This document shows, piece after piece, positions 17,205-25,788 of a stretch of DNA of 64,000 nucleotides (position 1 is its first letter; the number at the start of each line of letters is the position of its first letter). This DNA comes from Micrococcaceae bacterium Sec5.8 (lineage in GTDB: Bacteria > Actinomycetota > Actinomycetes > Actinomycetales > Micrococcaceae). The position numbers and the translations under genes are program-made. The stretch covers positions 2,542,001-2,606,000 of the forward strand of contig CP143429.1 in NCBI GenBank assembly GCA_039636775.1, read 5' to 3'. The notes under the pieces are model-generated. The model was not told the DNA's origin and did not search any database. It saw only the letters and a program-made list of their open reading frames with translations.

Positions 17205-18121
17205 GGCGCGCCGGGACCGAGGTCGATGTCGAGGCCCAGGTCCAGGGCGGTGACGCTGTGGGTGAGGGCGCCGATGGAGATGAGATCCACCCCGGTGCCG
17301 GCGATACCCGCCACAGTGGCCAGGTTGACGTTGCCGCTGGCCTCAACCCGGGCCCGGCCGGCGACCAGGGCCACCCCGGCGGCGAGATCCGCCAGGGGGA
17401 AGTTGTCCAGCATGATGGTGTCCACTCCGGCGGCCAGCACGGGCCCGATCTGGACCATGCTGTCCACCTCCACTTCGAAGTGCGTGGTGTGGCCGAGGCG
17501 CGCTTTGGCTTCCCGCAGGACGGCGGTCAGTTTCGCGGGGTCTCCGCCGGTCAGGACGGCCAGGTGGTTGTCCTTGGCCAGCACGGCGTCCGAAAGGCCA
17601 AAGCGGTGGTTCGCACCGCCGCCGCACCGGACGGCGTACCGTTCCAGCACCCGCAGGCCCGGCGTCGTCTTCCGGGTATCGGTGATCCGGGCCCCCGTGC
17701 CGTCGACCAGGGCGACGAACTCGGCGGTCCGGGTGGCGATGGCGCTCATCCGCTGGATCAGGTTCAGTGCCACGCGTTCGGCGAGCAGCACGGCGCGGGC
17801 GTTGCCGCTGACCCGGGCGAGGACCGCCCCGGCGGCGAAGGCGGAACCGTCCGGGACGAGAAGTTCGACGTCTGCGCCGGGGTCCGTGAGCTTCATCGCG
17901 GCCGCAAACACCTCCCCGCCGCTGAGCACGCCGGGGACGCGTGCGGCCAGGACCGCCGTCGCGCGGGCCTCCGCAGGGATGAGCGTCTGCGAGGTGATGT
18001 CTCCGTAGGGTGCGTCCTCCAGCAGGGCCGCCCGCAGGACGGCGTCCACGGCGGCGGCCGGCAGCGTTCCTGCGAGCGCCGTCACCGGGAGGGCGGGGCG
18101 GGCTGCGGCGGGTGCGGTCAT
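17201..18121 (-). CDS. nadC: Nicotinate-nucleotide pyrophosphorylase (carboxylating), quinolinate phosphoribosyltransferase
   Basis: 306 residues. Joins quinolinate to PRPP with loss of CO2 to give nicotinate mononucleotide, the third step of de novo NAD synthesis. Family features: LLEDAPYGDITSQTLIP, RVALNLIQRMSAIATRT, the substrate-binding DTRKTTPGLRVLEKYAV-like segment (here ITDTRKTTPGLRVLERYAV), GGGANHRFGLSDAVLAKDNH, and EVEVDSMVQ with VDTIMLDNF. The ATG follows AAAGGA and overlaps the nadB stop by 4 bp; its own stop overlaps the desulfurase start by 4 bp. Confidence 0.96.
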   Translation of the reverse strand: MTAPAAARPALPVTALAGTLPAAAVDAVLRAALLEDAPYGDITSQTLIPAEARATAVLAARVPGVLSGGEVFAAAMKLTDPGADVELLVPDGSAFAAGAVLARVSGNARAVLLAERVALNLIQRMSAIATRTAEFVALVDGTGARITDTRKTTPGLRVLERYAVRCGGGANHRFGLSDAVLAKDNHLAVLTGGDPAKLTAVLREAKARLGHTTHFEVEVDSMVQIGPVLAAGVDTIMLDNFPLADLAAGVALVAGRARVEASGNVNLATVAGIAGTGVDLISIGALTHSVTALDLGLDIDLGPGAP

Positions 18122-19917
18122 GAGGAAATCCTTTGTTTCGTTCGGATGGCGGCGTGCGGGTGGGCGTGCGGCGCGGCGGGCGGAAAAGCACGGGCGGGCG
18201 CGGCCAGAACGGCGGGTGGAAGGGCGGGGACTTCCGGGTGGGCGGCGTCCGCCCGGTAGTGGGCGCCCACCGAGAAGGCCCGGTTCCGGGCGGCTGCGAC
18301 GAGCAGCCGGGCGGCCAACAGCAGGTTCCGGTCCTCGTGCTCCGTCGGGTCTGCTGCGTCCGTCACTTCTTCGGGGCGGACGACGGCGGCCCACGAGGCA
18401 AGCACGGACTCCGCCTCCCGCAGTTGCCCGCCGCTGCGCAATATTCCGGCGTGCGCGGTCATCAGCCGCCCCAGTGCATCCCGGGAGAACGGCCCGGGAC
18501 CGGGCCCGGTCGTCTCGACACCCTCGGGCGGACCAGCCTGGTAATTCTTCCGGCCGGCACCCATGGCTGCCTGCCCGCTGCCCTTGTCGTCAGTGAAGAA
18601 CGACTCCACCGCGCGGCGGCCGAAAACCAGCCCTTCGAGGAGCGAATTGCTGGCCAGGCGGTTGGCTCCCTGCGCGCCGGTGCAGGCGACCTCACCGGCG
18701 GCGTAGAGTCCCGGCACGGAGGTGCGCCCGCAGAGATCGGTGGCCACCCCGCCCATCCAGTAATGGGCCGCCGGTGACACCGGAAGCACCTCCGTGGCCC
18801 AGTCGTAGCCGGCGGCGCGGGTGGCGGCGGTGATGGTGGGAAACCGCCGGGCCAGGAATCCGGGGCCGCGGGCGGCTTCTATTCCCCGGGCGTCCAGGTA
18901 TACCGGGCTGTCTGCGGGCGCGCCGGTGGCGGCGAGGTGCAGGGCGATGCTGCGGGAGACGACGTCGCGCGGGGCCAGCTCGGCGTCCGGATGGTAGTCC
19001 GGCAGAAAGCGGTGACCGGCGCCATCAAGCAGGACGGCACCTTCCCCGCGGACAGCTTCGGAGATGAGCAGCGCGGGCGGACCGCCGGGGGTCTCGTCGG
19101 CCGCAAGGGTGGTGGGGTGGAACTGGAAGAATTCGAGGTCCCGGACCGTTGCGCCCGCCCGCCACGCGAGGGCCAGGCCGTCCGCCGTCGCGACGGCGGG
19201 GTTGCTGGTCCGGGCGAAGAGCCGGCCGGCGCCGCCGGTGGCAAGCAGCACCGCATCGGCGTTCAGGTGCTTCAGCTGACCGTCGGAGAGGTAGCTGACG
19301 CCGGTGACCCGGGCGGGCTCACCCCGGGCGGGCTCACCCCGGGCGGGCTCACCCTGTGGGGGGACGCCGGGGTGGCCCGTCAGCAGGTCGGTCACGAAGG
19401 CGTCCGTCTCGACCCGCAGCCGGCCCTGCGCTGCGCGCTCCCGGACCGCGGCGGCCAGGGCACGTGCGAGGCATGCCCCGGTCGCGTCGCCGCCGGCGTG
19501 CAGGATGCGGGCGGCGGAGTGGGCTGCCTCGAGGCCCAGCGCCGGTCCCCCGCCGGGTCCGGCGTCGAACTCCACACCGAACCGCTGCAGGCCCGCAATG
19601 TCCCGGACGGCCTCGGTGCACAGCACCCGGACGGCCCCGGGGTCGTTAAACCCGGCGCCGGCGGCGAGGGTGTCGGCGATGTGGGCGGCCACGGAATCAC
19701 CGGGGGCGGCTTCCTCCGGCAGAAGCACGGCCGAGATCCCGCCCTGGGCGTAAAAAGTGTTGCTCTGCTCGAGCGTGCCTTTGGTCAGAAGGACCACCTC
19801 GGTGGCCGGACCGCCGCCGCCCACCACATCGGCCGCGGGATCGGCCCGCTCGGTGGCGACCAGGGCGGCGTACAGTCCCGCGATGCCGCTGCCCACGACC
19901 ACAAGCCGCCTGGTCAC
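18118..19917 (-). CDS. nadB: L-aspartate oxidase
   Basis: 599-residue FAD enzyme oxidising L-aspartate to iminoaspartate, the substrate of NadA. FAD-binding motif VVVGSGIAGLYAAL at the N-terminus; EFFQFHPTTL, LISEAVRGEGAVLLD, DVVSRSIALHL, HYWMGGVATDL and GLYAAGEVACTGAQGANRLASNSLLEGLVFGRRA are family signatures. The start is GTG overlapping the nadA stop as GTGA. It is longer than the usual 540 residues; part of the excess is a threefold GEPAR repeat and a Gly/Pro-rich stretch near the C-terminal helical domain. Third gene of the nrtR-nadABC-desulfurase unit. Confidence 0.95.
   Translation of the reverse strand: MTRRLVVVGSGIAGLYAALVATERADPAADVVGGGGPATEVVLLTKGTLEQSNTFYAQGGISAVLLPEEAAPGDSVAAHIADTLAAGAGFNDPGAVRVLCTEAVRDIAGLQRFGVEFDAGPGGGPALGLEAAHSAARILHAGGDATGACLARALAAAVRERAAQGRLRVETDAFVTDLLTGHPGVPPQGEPARGEPARGEPARVTGVSYLSDGQLKHLNADAVLLATGGAGRLFARTSNPAVATADGLALAWRAGATVRDLEFFQFHPTTLAADETPGGPPALLISEAVRGEGAVLLDGAGHRFLPDYHPDAELAPRDVVSRSIALHLAATGAPADSPVYLDARGIEAARGPGFLARRFPTITAATRAAGYDWATEVLPVSPAAHYWMGGVATDLCGRTSVPGLYAAGEVACTGAQGANRLASNSLLEGLVFGRRAVESFFTDDKGSGQAAMGAGRKNYQAGPPEGVETTGPGPGPFSRDALGRLMTAHAGILRSGGQLREAESVLASWAAVVRPEEVTDAADPTEHEDRNLLLAARLLVAAARNRAFSVGAHYRADAAHPEVPALPPAVLAAPARAFPPAAPHAHPHAAIRTKQRISS
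19311..19355. repeat. Three tandem 15-bp repeats inside nadB
   Basis: The unit GGGCGGGCTCACCCC (plus strand) occurs three times head to tail; the third copy differs in its last base. Being a multiple of three, it keeps frame and adds repeated GEPAR to a surface linker of aspartate oxidase between the FAD and substrate parts. The copy number could vary by slippage without breaking the gene. Confidence 0.9.
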
Positions 19918-21224
19918 GGCCGCGCCGCCAGCATCCGCTCGAGGGCCACCCGCGCCGGGGCGGCGACAGTGTCCGCCACGGTGATGCGGTTGACCACCTC
20001 GCCGCGCACCAGGGCCTCCAGCACCCAGGCCAGGTAGCCGGGGTGGATCCGGTACATCGTGGAGCAGGGGCAGATCACCGGGTCCAGGCAGAAGATGGTG
20101 TGCTGCGGATACTCCGCTGCCAGCCGGTTGACCAGGTTGATCTCGGTACCGACGGCGAACGTGGCCGGTTCGGTGGCGGCGGCGATCGCTTTGCGGATGA
20201 AGTCCGTGGAGCCGGCGGAGTCCGCGGCGTCCACCACCTCCATGGGGCACTCCGGGTGCACGATGACCTGGACGCCCGGGAACTCGGCGCGGGCCTTCTG
20301 GATCTGGGCCACGTTGAAGCGTTTGTGGACGGAACAGAAGCCGTGCCACAGGATCACGCGGGAGTCCTGCAGGGTCCGGGCGTCGCTGCCGCCGAGGTCC
20401 TTGCGCGGGTTCCACAGGGGCATCCGGTCCAGCGGTACACCCATAGCCTTGGCGGTGTTGCGGCCCAGGTGCTGGTCCGGGAAGAACAGCACCCGCTGCC
20501 CGCGGGCGAACGCCCATTCCAGCACGGCGGCGGCGTTCGACGAGGTGCAGACGATGCCCCCATGCTCGCCGCAGAAGCCTTTGAGGGCGGCGGAGGAGTT
20601 CATGTAGGTGACGGGGATGACCGGAACCCGGCCGTCGGCGTCGGGCTCGGAGCCGAAGAGTTCCTCCAATTGTTCCCAGCACTCGGTCACGGAGTCGATG
20701 TCCGCCATGTCCGCCATGGAGCAGCCTGCAGCCAGGTTGGGCAGGATGACCGCCTGGTCCGGGCGGGACAGGATGTCGGCCGTTTCGGCCATGAAGTGCA
20801 CGCCGCAGAAGATGATGGCCTCGGCGTCCGGGCGGGTCAGCGCCGCGTTGGCCAGCTGGAACGAATCGCCGACGAAGTCCGCGTATTCCACGACTTCGTC
20901 GCGCTGATAGAAGTGGCCCAGTACCACGGCGCGGTCCCCGAGTGTTGCCTTGGCTGCGCGGATGCGTGCGCCGAGTTCGGCGTCGCTGGCCCTCTTGTAC
21001 TCCTCCGGGAGCTGGCCCTGCCTAGGGGTCGATGCGGGGGCGACGTCCGCGATGGAGGCCCCGGGGCCGTAGGCGGGCACGCCGGCGAGCGCTTCGGCGA
21101 GGTCGTAGTCCCAGGGCCCGCGGGCGAGCCCCGGGCTGCAGGTGGCGGCCGCTGCAGTGCCCTTGGCGTTGCGGGCGGCCTGCTCGCGCGAGATCAGCTG
21201 GATGGCTGTGTTGACGCTGCTCAT
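19914..21224 (-). CDS. nadA: Quinolinate synthase A
   Basis: 436-residue iron-sulfur enzyme condensing iminoaspartate with dihydroxyacetone phosphate to quinolinate. Likely 4Fe-4S ligands are the cysteines in NLAAGCSMADMAD, in the GFCGEHGG/HGFCSVHKRF region and in LDPVICPCSTMYRIHPG. VLGHFYQRDEVVEYADFVGDSFQLA and VVIPVTYMNSSAALKGFCGE-like segments are also typical. The N-terminal extension of about 75 residues is usual in actinobacterial NadA. The ATG follows ACAGGAG and overlaps the nrtR stop by 4 bp. Confidence 0.96.
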   Translation of the reverse strand: MSSVNTAIQLISREQAARNAKGTAAAATCSPGLARGPWDYDLAEALAGVPAYGPGASIADVAPASTPRQGQLPEEYKRASDAELGARIRAAKATLGDRAVVLGHFYQRDEVVEYADFVGDSFQLANAALTRPDAEAIIFCGVHFMAETADILSRPDQAVILPNLAAGCSMADMADIDSVTECWEQLEELFGSEPDADGRVPVIPVTYMNSSAALKGFCGEHGGIVCTSSNAAAVLEWAFARGQRVLFFPDQHLGRNTAKAMGVPLDRMPLWNPRKDLGGSDARTLQDSRVILWHGFCSVHKRFNVAQIQKARAEFPGVQVIVHPECPMEVVDAADSAGSTDFIRKAIAAATEPATFAVGTEINLVNRLAAEYPQHTIFCLDPVICPCSTMYRIHPGYLAWVLEALVRGEVVNRITVADTVAAPARVALERMLAARP

Positions 21225-21931
21225 GGTGTGCTCCTGTTGTCCGGGTCAAGGCCTGGGCGGCCGGTAAAGCGGTAAAGGCGGGGCGGGCGGTGTTTGCCGC
21301 CCTGCAGGTACTGGTCGGTTTCTTCGATTTCGGGTGTGGCTTTGACCTGGCGGCGGAAGTTGGCCGGGTCAAGTTCCCGGTCCAGGACGGCCTCATAGAC
21401 CTCCCGGACCTGGGCGAGGGTGAAGTACTCGCCGAGCAGGTGGTACGCGATGGAGCCGTAAGCCATCTTGTTGCGCAGCCGCCAGAGCGCGTAGTCGATG
21501 ATGGCGTGGTGGTCGAAGGCGAGGTCACCGAGCCGGTCGGCACGGAACCAGCGGACGTTTTCGGATTCGTCCGCCAGTGCGGCCTCGGTGGGCTGGACCA
21601 GAGCCCAGTAGACGATCGAGACCACGCGCTGGGTGGGTGAGCGGTGCAGGCCGCCGAAGGCGTACAGCTGCTCAAGGTAGCTGGGAGCCAGGCCGGTGGT
21701 CTCCTGCAGGTTCCGCGAGGCCGCGTCCTGCAGGGACTCGGCATGGGTCAGCGGCCCGCCGGGCAGGGCCCACATTCCCTTGAACGGTTCGCGGATCCGT
21801 CGAACCAGCGGGATCCACAAGGTGGGGCGTCCGGAGCGTGCGCTGGGGCGCAGCGCAAAGATCACCGTGGAGATGGCCAGCGACGGCGGCGCGACCTGCC
21901 GCTCCGCGACGTTGGCGGCGGTAGTGTACAT
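21221..21931 (-). CDS. nrtR: NrtR-type Nudix-related regulator of NAD biosynthesis
   Basis: 236 residues in two parts: an N-terminal Nudix domain (about 15-150) and a C-terminal winged helix ending NFRRQVKATPEIEETDQYLQGGKHRPPRLYRF, the layout of NrtR repressors. The Nudix box reads G(x5)E(x7)RNLQETTGL where hydrolases have REUXEEXGU, so the key RE glutamate is Asn; it probably binds ADP-ribose or a related NAD metabolite without hydrolysing it. It heads the nadA-nadB-nadC-desulfurase operon with a 4-bp overlap, and a long inverted repeat lies 80 bp upstream. No clear Shine-Dalgarno precedes the ATG. Confidence 0.88.
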   Translation of the reverse strand: MYTTAANVAERQVAPPSLAISTVIFALRPSARSGRPTLWIPLVRRIREPFKGMWALPGGPLTHAESLQDAASRNLQETTGLAPSYLEQLYAFGGLHRSPTQRVVSIVYWALVQPTEAALADESENVRWFRADRLGDLAFDHHAIIDYALWRLRNKMAYGSIAYHLLGEYFTLAQVREVYEAVLDRELDPANFRRQVKATPEIEETDQYLQGGKHRPPRLYRFTGRPGLDPDNRSTP

Positions 21932-22011
21932 GGCGGGTCACCCCGGCTTCCCGAGTTGCGGTCCGGCCGTCGGGCAAGGTGCGCGGCCGGTTCCGGCAGG
22001 ACCGCCGGACT

Positions 22012-22036
22012 AGTTATAGTCAGATTGACTAGAACT
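22012..22036. promoter_or_regulatory. Inverted repeat upstream of nrtR-nadABC, probable NrtR operator
   Basis: Arms AGTT-n-TAGTCA and TGACTA-n-AACT are separated by GAT, a 25-bp inverted repeat perfect except for one position in each arm. A -10-like TATAAC on the minus strand (22013-22018) overlaps the left arm, so a bound dimer would cover the promoter of the NAD operon, which starts about 80 bp to the left. The site also lies about 150 bp before DUF2945 on the other strand. Assignment to NrtR is by position. Confidence 0.7.
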
Positions 22037-22188
22037 AAGTTTACGACGATCCGGGCCGGGCGCAAAATGGTTCCGGTTCCGCCCGGGACCGGAGTCAGCG
22101 CTACCCAATAAAGCTCATCATGCTTACGATTGAGGCTCCGGGTGCTGGGAACCCAGCACTGCCGGATCCCCCGACCCAAGGAGCACCG

Positions 22189-22395
22189 ATGTTGTTGACC
22201 AAGGGAACAGCCGTGGAATGGAACACCCCCCAGGGCCCTACCCGCGGCGAGGTCGTGGAGAAGAAGGTCAGTGATTTCGAGCTGGCTGGCCATACCCACC
22301 GGGCCAGCGAAGACGAGCCGCAGTACGTGGTGGAATCCGCCAAGTCCGGCGCCCGCGCGGCGCACAAGGCCTCTGCCCTGACCGTTAAGAACTAA
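22189..22395 (+). CDS. DUF2945 (Tudor-like) small protein
   Basis: 68-residue protein starting MLLTKGTAVEWNTPQGPTRGEVVEKK and ending with an Ala/Lys-rich tail; this matches the small DUF2945 family, predicted to fold as a Tudor-like beta barrel. Function unknown. Perfect AAGGAG ribosome site, so I reject an upstream ATG in the same frame. It is followed after 4 bp by the oxidoreductase gene. Confidence 0.85.
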   Translation: MLLTKGTAVEWNTPQGPTRGEVVEKKVSDFELAGHTHRASEDEPQYVVESAKSGARAAHKASALTVKN

Positions 22396-22399
22396 CGCC

Positions 22400-23599
22400 G
22401 TGGCCGGCCAGCACCACGAAGTACTCATCATCGGCGGCGGCAATGCCGGCGTCTCCCTTGCGGCGCGCCTTCACCGTTACGGGGTGAAGGATGTGGCTGT
22501 GGTGGAGCCCGCGGACCAGCACTACTACCAGCCGCTGTTTTCCCACATCGCCGGCGGACGGGCGCAAGCCTCCGAAGCCGTCCGGCCCGAGGGCGCCGTC
22601 CTGCCCCGGAGCGTGAAATGGATCCGGGACGGCGCGGTGGACATCGACCCGCACGGCAGAACCGTGTCGTTGGCTTCCGGCGGCCGGCTGGGGTTTGACC
22701 ACGTGGTGGTGTGCCCCGGCCTGCAGCTGGATTGGGACGAAATTCCGGGTCTGGGCGAGGCCGTTCATTCCCCGTCGGGCGCATCCCACTACGAGTTCGG
22801 CCTGGCGGCCAAGGCCTGGACCCTGCTCAGCGCCCTCACGGCGGGAACCGCGGTTTTCACCATGCCCGCCGGGCCGATCAAGTGCGGCGGCGCCGCGCAG
22901 AAACCGATGTACCTGGCCTGCGATTACTGGCGGGAGCAGGGAGTGCTGCAGGACATCCGGGTCATCATGGTGCAGCCCTACCCCACGGTCTTCGGCGTGG
23001 CCGGAGTTGACGAGGAGCTTAACCGCAAGGTTGCCGAGTATGGCATCGAACTGCGGTTGAACAGCGAACTGGTCGCAGTGGACCCGAAGGCCCAGACGGC
23101 GCTGATCCGCAACCACACCGCCGGATCCACCGAGGAACTGCCTTACGACGTGCTCAATGCCGTCCCGCCGCAGTCGGCCCCGGACTGGCTCAAGGCCACG
23201 GAGCTGCCCGCCCGGGGCGACGCCGGCGGCTTTGTGGACGTGGATCCGCAGACCCTTCGGCACGTCCGGTTCCCGGCAGTCTGGTCCTTGGGGGATGCCG
23301 CGGGGACCCGCAATTCCAAGTCCGGCGGCGCGCTGCGGAAGCAGACAAAAGTCCTGGCGAAAAACCTGGTCGCGGCCCGGCAGGGAAAACCCCTGACCGA
23401 CAAGTACGACGGATATTCGGTGTGCCCCTTCACGGTGTCCCGCTCCACGGTGGTCTTCGCCGAGTTCGATGACCAGTACCGGCCCATGCCCACCGTCCCA
23501 AAGGTGCCGACGTGGACAGAGAGCCGCGCATCGTGGGTGGTGGACCGCGACATCTTCCCGCAGGTCTACTGGAACCTGATTCTCAAGGGCCGCGCCTAG
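22400..23599 (+). CDS. Sulfide:quinone oxidoreductase-like flavoprotein
   Basis: 399 residues. FAD motif LIIGGGNAGVSLAARL at 9-24. PAGPIKCGGAAQKPMYLACDYW resembles the PIKC(A/G)GAPQK segment of eukaryote-type SQR. The three cysteines that SQR uses for sulfide oxidation and FAD linkage have plausible counterparts: Cys105 (VVVCPGL), Cys162 (PIKCGG) and Cys342 (YSVCPFT). The C-terminus (DIFPQVYWNLILKGRA) looks like the membrane-binding end. It would oxidise sulfide to sulfane sulfur and reduce quinone. The GTG start sits 4 bp after DUF2945, so the two are co-transcribed. A generic NADH dehydrogenase-like role is less likely. Confidence 0.85.
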   Translation: MAGQHHEVLIIGGGNAGVSLAARLHRYGVKDVAVVEPADQHYYQPLFSHIAGGRAQASEAVRPEGAVLPRSVKWIRDGAVDIDPHGRTVSLASGGRLGFDHVVVCPGLQLDWDEIPGLGEAVHSPSGASHYEFGLAAKAWTLLSALTAGTAVFTMPAGPIKCGGAAQKPMYLACDYWREQGVLQDIRVIMVQPYPTVFGVAGVDEELNRKVAEYGIELRLNSELVAVDPKAQTALIRNHTAGSTEELPYDVLNAVPPQSAPDWLKATELPARGDAGGFVDVDPQTLRHVRFPAVWSLGDAAGTRNSKSGGALRKQTKVLAKNLVAARQGKPLTDKYDGYSVCPFTVSRSTVVFAEFDDQYRPMPTVPKVPTWTESRASWVVDRDIFPQVYWNLILKGRA

Positions 23600-23621
23600 G
23601 TCTGGAAAATCCGCCCCGGTG

Positions 23622-24092
23622 TTACTGCCCGGCGGCGGCCTCCAGCAGCGGCAGCGTGCGGCCCTGAAAGTGGGTGTTGAGCACAATCACCGAGGACGAG
23701 CGAAGAACTGTCCGGGTGGCAATCATGGCATCCAGCACCCGTTGCAGGTCCGGGTTCGAACGCGCGGCGATCCTGGCCATCAAGTCCGAGCTTCCGGACA
23801 CCGTGTGGATTTCGATCAGCTCCGGAATCTCCGCGAGGGCAGCGACCACCGCATCGTGGCCCAGGTCCTGGTTGATGGTGAGCGAACAAAACGCCACCAC
23901 GGGAAACCCGAAGCGGGCCGGGTCCGGGTGCGGCACCCAGGAGCCGATGACGCCGCGCTCCTGCATCCGGTCCAACCGCGACTGGACGGTGGCGCGGGCG
24001 ACCGTCAGCACCCGGGAGGCCTCCAGCACCGAGGCGCGGGGCGAGTCGGTGAAGAATCGGACAATCTTTGCATCCAGGGGATCCACATCCAT
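23622..24092 (-). CDS. Lrp/AsnC-family transcriptional regulator
   Basis: 156 residues: N-terminal helix-turn-helix beginning LDAKIVRFFTDSPRASVLEASRVLTVARATVQSRLDRMQERGVI, then the RAM effector domain with EIPELIEIHTVSGSSDLMARIAARS. The family senses amino acids. Its ATG follows AAGGGAT. It is divergent from an amino acid permease, with a 176-bp gap, so regulation of that transporter is likely, possibly together with the 2-oxoacid dehydrogenase operon behind it. Confidence 0.9.
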   Translation of the reverse strand: MDVDPLDAKIVRFFTDSPRASVLEASRVLTVARATVQSRLDRMQERGVIGSWVPHPDPARFGFPVVAFCSLTINQDLGHDAVVAALAEIPELIEIHTVSGSSDLMARIAARSNPDLQRVLDAMIATRTVLRSSSVIVLNTHFQGRTLPLLEAAAGQ

Positions 24093-24268
24093 CGAAAATC
24101 CCTTCTCCCGGCGGACGGGCAGTACAAGGCGCTAGGGATGGCGCGGTGTTGGCTAACAATCTGTTCCCATGATCTCACGGCCGGTGTGCGGGGCGCCCGC
24201 CAGGTGGCGGTAAATTCAATAGGTCCCAGAAGGACGTACAGATCCACACCACGCAAAGGTTCGCCAGC

Positions 24269-25651
24269 ATGACAATGAAGTCCACCGCGGAGCGCCCCGG
24301 CCTGAAACTCGGCCGCAGCATGAAGCCGCGCCAGCTCACCATGATGGGACTCGGCAGCGCCATCGGCGCCGGCCTGTTCCTCGGTTCCGGCGCCGGAGTC
24401 CAAGCCGCCGGGCCGGCCGTTTTGATCTCTTACCTGGTCGCGGGCACCCTGATCATCCTCGTGATGTGGGCCCTCGGCGAAATGGCTGCGGCCAACCCCA
24501 ACAGCGGCGCCTTTTCCGTCTACGCCGCCAAGGCGATGGGCAGGACCGCGGGAGCCACCGTAGGCTGGCTCTGGTGGCTCCAGCTGGTGGTTGTCATCGC
24601 CGCCGAAGCCCTCGGCGCCGCCGCGCTGCTGGTCACGGTGTGGCCCGTGCTCCCGGTGTGGGCCCTGTCCCTGATCTTTATGGTGCTCTTCACAGCCATC
24701 AACCTCGCCGGCGTCAAGAACTTTGGTGAGTTCGAGTTCTGGTTCGCCATCCTCAAAGTGGCTGCCATCCTGTTGTTCCTCGGCATCAGCGCCGCCCTGC
24801 TGCTGGGCTGGCTGCCCAATGTCCCCTCCCCCGGGCTCGGCAACTTCACCACAAACTTCGCGCCCGCGGGCCTTGGCGGCATTGCCACCGCCCTCTTCGT
24901 GGTGATCTTTGCGTTCGGCGGCACCGAAATTGTCAGCGTGGCCGCCGCCGAAACCGAGAACCCCCAGCACAGCGTGGCCCAGGCGATCCGCACGGTCGTG
25001 TGGCGCATTCTTGTCTTCTACATCGGCTCGGTGTTCGTCATCGCCGCGGCCCTGCCGTACACCTCGGACGCCTTGGCCTCGCCGTTTGCCGGCGTTCTGG
25101 ACCTGGCCCGCATCCCCGGCGCCGGTGCCGCGATCACCCTGGTGGCCGTCGTCGCACTTCTCTCGGCCCTGAACGCGAATCTCTACGGAGCGTCCAGGAT
25201 GGTCTTCTCACTGTCCGAGCGCGGTGAGGCACCCCGGTTCCTCTCCACGGTGAACAAGGCACGCGTGCCGGTGGTTGCGGTCGGCGTCTCCGTCGCGTTC
25301 GGTTTCCTGGCCACCGTGCTGGAGCTGCTCTTTCCGGAACGGATCCTGCCCGCATTGTTCCAACTGGTCGGCTCGACCTGCCTGATGGTCTGGGGCTCCG
25401 CGCTGGTGTCCCAGTTGATCCTCCGCCGCCGCGCCGACCGCGAGGGCACCGACCTGCCGTTGCGCATGCGGGGATTTCCGGGGCTGACCATCTTCGGCCT
25501 GGTGCTCCTGGCCCTGATCTTCGCCGTCGGCTTTAGCAGCCCGGAGAGCAGCAAGCAGCTAGTCAGCACCCTGGTACTTGTCGCCGGTATCGCCGCGGCC
25601 TGTTGGATCGGCGCCCGGATCTCCCGCAGCCGGGCGGGCAAGCCGCAGTAA
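24269..25651 (+). CDS. Amino acid permease (APC superfamily, AAT-type)
   Basis: 460 residues with 12 predicted membrane segments. The start region LGRSMKPRQLTMMGLGSAIGAGLFLGSGAGVQAAGPAV is the amino acid transporter signature: a Gly-rich unwound TM1 that binds the substrate carboxylate. PNSGAFSVYAAKAMGRTAG and FAFGGTEIVSVAAAETENP are also typical. The closest subgroup by eye is the GABA/aromatic/proline permease type. Weak AAAGG lies 12 nt before the ATG; a second ATG follows two codons later. Probably controlled by the divergent Lrp regulator. Confidence 0.9.
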   Translation: MTMKSTAERPGLKLGRSMKPRQLTMMGLGSAIGAGLFLGSGAGVQAAGPAVLISYLVAGTLIILVMWALGEMAAANPNSGAFSVYAAKAMGRTAGATVGWLWWLQLVVVIAAEALGAAALLVTVWPVLPVWALSLIFMVLFTAINLAGVKNFGEFEFWFAILKVAAILLFLGISAALLLGWLPNVPSPGLGNFTTNFAPAGLGGIATALFVVIFAFGGTEIVSVAAAETENPQHSVAQAIRTVVWRILVFYIGSVFVIAAALPYTSDALASPFAGVLDLARIPGAGAAITLVAVVALLSALNANLYGASRMVFSLSERGEAPRFLSTVNKARVPVVAVGVSVAFGFLATVLELLFPERILPALFQLVGSTCLMVWGSALVSQLILRRRADREGTDLPLRMRGFPGLTIFGLVLLALIFAVGFSSPESSKQLVSTLVLVAGIAAACWIGARISRSRAGKPQ

Positions 25652-25752
25652 TCCGGAGCCGGCGGGGACGGCGCGGGGCTGGACAAACTGCCACTCCCCT
25701 TGGCGCTCTGACCGAGACTCCTGTGCAGGCTGACCAGTGTTTTCCAAACTGA

Positions 25753-25784
25753 TTGCCCACCATGCGCCCGGTGACTAGGGTCAC
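25753..25784 (+). promoter_or_regulatory. Leaderless promoter of the 2-oxoacid dehydrogenase operon
   Basis: TTGCCC (25753-25758) and TAGGGT (25776-25781) are separated by 17 bp, and the ATG at 25789 lies 7 nt after the -10, where transcription should begin. The -10 lies within the short palindrome GTGACTAGGGTCAC (25771-25784), a possible operator. The site also decides the start codon of the E1 alpha gene. Confidence 0.55.
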
Positions 25785-25788
25785 AACC

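Noticed and set aside
19311..19355. CRISPR-like repeat
   Set aside because: Three head-to-tail 15-bp units without spacers, inside a conserved coding frame.
18118..20682. 854-codon frame extending nadB upstream
   Set aside because: Sequence upstream of the GTG at 19917 is out of frame inside nadA, which has complete NadA motifs.
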